Source: Peptostreptococcaceae bacterium
GTDB taxonomy: Bacteria > Bacillota > Clostridia > Peptostreptococcales > Peptostreptococcaceae
Assembly: GCA_017425305.1 (NCBI GenBank)
Contig: JAFOOW010000035.1
Span: 1-8,017, forward strand
DNA length: 8,017 nt
Direction of reading: 5' to 3'
Position 1 is the first letter of the stretch. Each line of letters begins with the position of its first letter. The notes under the pieces are model-generated. The model saw only the letters and a list, made by a program, of their open reading frames with translations. It ran no database searches and was not told the DNA's origin. Positions 7,302-8,017 of this stretch are shown here, piece by piece. The translations under genes and the position numbers were made by a program.

Positions 7302-7331
7302 TTGATGAAACTTTATTATTGAATGTATAAT
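7302..7331 (+). promoter_or_regulatory. Candidate promoter P1 for yacL
   Basis: TTGATG (7302-7307), 18 nt, consensus TATAAT (7326-7331). It lies just after disA, with no terminator before it, so yacL may be served both by read-through and by this promoter. Confidence 0.5.
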
Positions 7332-7348
7332 ATAAGTTGAATTATAAT
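7319..7348 (+). promoter_or_regulatory. Candidate promoter P2 for yacL, overlapping P1
   Basis: TTGAAT (7319-7324), 18 nt, consensus TATAAT (7343-7348). Its -35 falls inside the spacer of P1, and the two elements are offset by 17 bp. Both -10 boxes are perfect; the -35 boxes match 4 of 6. Confidence 0.45.
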
Positions 7349-7372
7349 AAAAAAATATTAATAGAAAAATAC

Positions 7373-7381
7373 AGGGGGTGA
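7373..7381 (+). promoter_or_regulatory. Ribosome binding site that sets a TTG start for yacL
   Basis: AGGGGGTGA is a strong site 4 nt before TTG 7386. There is no ATG near the expected N-terminus; the first in-frame ATG is codon 151, after all membrane segments, so TTG is the start. Confidence 0.85.
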
Positions 7382-7385
7382 AAAC

Positions 7386-8017
7386 TTGTCAATAAAAATA
7401 ATAAGGGCAATTATAGGAATTATAGGATTTTTTGTAGGTAGCAGTACTTATATATCTATAAGTCAAAGGTTTAATATTTTTAATTTTAGTTCAGGTATAT
7501 ACGGATTTATAACATCTATAACAATAGGAATTATAATAGGAGCTATATTCTATATAATAGCACCATTTATCATAAATGCATTTAAAAAAGCTGCAAAAGC
7601 TATAGATAGAGAAATTTCAAAGTATCCTCAAACTGATATAATACTAGGTTCTATAGGGTTAATAGTTGGTTTAGTAATAGCATATTTAATAAGCCAGCTA
7701 TTATTAAAGATACCTATAGCAGGAGGTATTTTATCTCTATTAACATATGCATTCTTAGGATATCTAGGAATTAAAATAGCTTTAAAAAGTAAAGATGATA
7801 TATTTAATATTAGCAAATTATCTAAACTATATCCAATGAAGGATAGAGAAAAAAGTTCTAAAAAAGAAGCTAAGATACCACCTAAAGTATTAGATACTAG
7901 TGTAATAATAGATGGTAGAATAGCTGAAATATGTCAGACTGGTTTTATTGAAGGAAAACTTGTAATACCAAGATTCGTTTTAGATGAATTAAGACATATA
8001 GCAGATTCTTCTGATGA
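7386..8017 (+). CDS. yacL: YacL-type membrane PIN/TRAM-domain protein, 3' end cut by window
   Basis: The first 210 codons are present; the gene continues past the right edge. The N-terminus has four predicted membrane segments (about residues 5-25, 38-63, 85-107 and 109-133). A basic, lysine-rich linker follows (about 134-167), and then the start of a PIN nuclease domain: VLDTSVIIDGRI (168-179) supplies the first catalytic Asp170, and VLDELRHIADSSD (198-210) the next acidic residue, Glu201. In B. subtilis and related Firmicutes the gene after disA is yacL, with a TRAM RNA-binding domain at the C-terminus, which is expected but lies outside this window. The family is presumed to act on RNA at the membrane; the substrate is not established. 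The start is TTG, chosen for its strong ribosome binding site and because the translated N-terminus fits the family. Confidence 0.88.
   Translation, partial: MSIKIIRAIIGIIGFFVGSSTYISISQRFNIFNFSSGIYGFITSITIGIIIGAIFYIIAPFIINAFKKAAKAIDREISKYPQTDIILGSIGLIVGLVIAYLISQLLLKIPIAGGILSLLTYAFLGYLGIKIALKSKDDIFNISKLSKLYPMKDREKSSKKEAKIPPKVLDTSVIIDGRIAEICQTGFIEGKLVIPRFVLDELRHIADSSD

Noticed and set aside
7313..7332. TATTAT/ATAATA hairpin between disA and yacL as a terminator
   Set aside because: The stem is six A-T pairs without GC and no T-tract follows; it is better explained as part of the promoter-like elements.

Overview
The window is an AT-rich, tightly packed stretch of chromosome with every gene on the + strand. 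It looks like a low-GC Gram-positive bacterium of class Clostridia. Heavy use of ATA and AGA codons, strong GGGGTG-type ribosome binding sites and the block clpC-radA-disA-yacL support this. The family Peptostreptococcaceae is a reasonable guess, but the sequence alone does not prove it. These are core housekeeping genes. I see no transposase, CRISPR array, phage gene, toxin-antitoxin pair or defence locus.

Layout: a 5S rRNA gene (about 5-130) ends an rRNA operon that continues to the left of the window, and a strong terminator follows (153-190). A 16-bp near-perfect match to the ParB-binding parS site (185-200) overlaps the T-tract of that terminator, which suggests an origin-proximal location. 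Next come an EF-G-like translational GTPase (301-2235) with its own terminator, and a ClpC-type AAA+ unfoldase (2363-4666), also with its own terminator. After a 165-nt intergenic region carrying a perfect 9-bp inverted repeat, radA (4832-6214) and disA (6217-7287) form a tightly coupled pair. A 98-nt gap with two overlapping promoter-like elements leads into a yacL-type membrane PIN-domain gene, which begins at a TTG codon (7386) and runs off the right edge.

How the genes relate: ClpC is the unfoldase partner of ClpP. RadA is a branch-migration ATPase in recombination. DisA makes c-di-AMP and scans DNA, and in Bacillus subtilis RadA restrains DisA. In B. subtilis these genes follow ctsR-mcsA-mcsB in one stress operon. 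Here those three genes are not upstream of clpC, no CtsR operator is visible, and terminators cut the ancestral operon into separate units. The ClpC itself lacks the roughly 55-residue coiled-coil M-domain that adaptors use in B. subtilis, yet it keeps the two N-domain glutamates that bind phosphoarginine.

The points most worth a second look are the parS-like site, the M-domain-less ClpC in a locus without ctsR/mcsAB, the shortened switch I of the EF-G-like GTPase, and the inverted repeat in front of radA. I did not find a clearly new multi-gene system.
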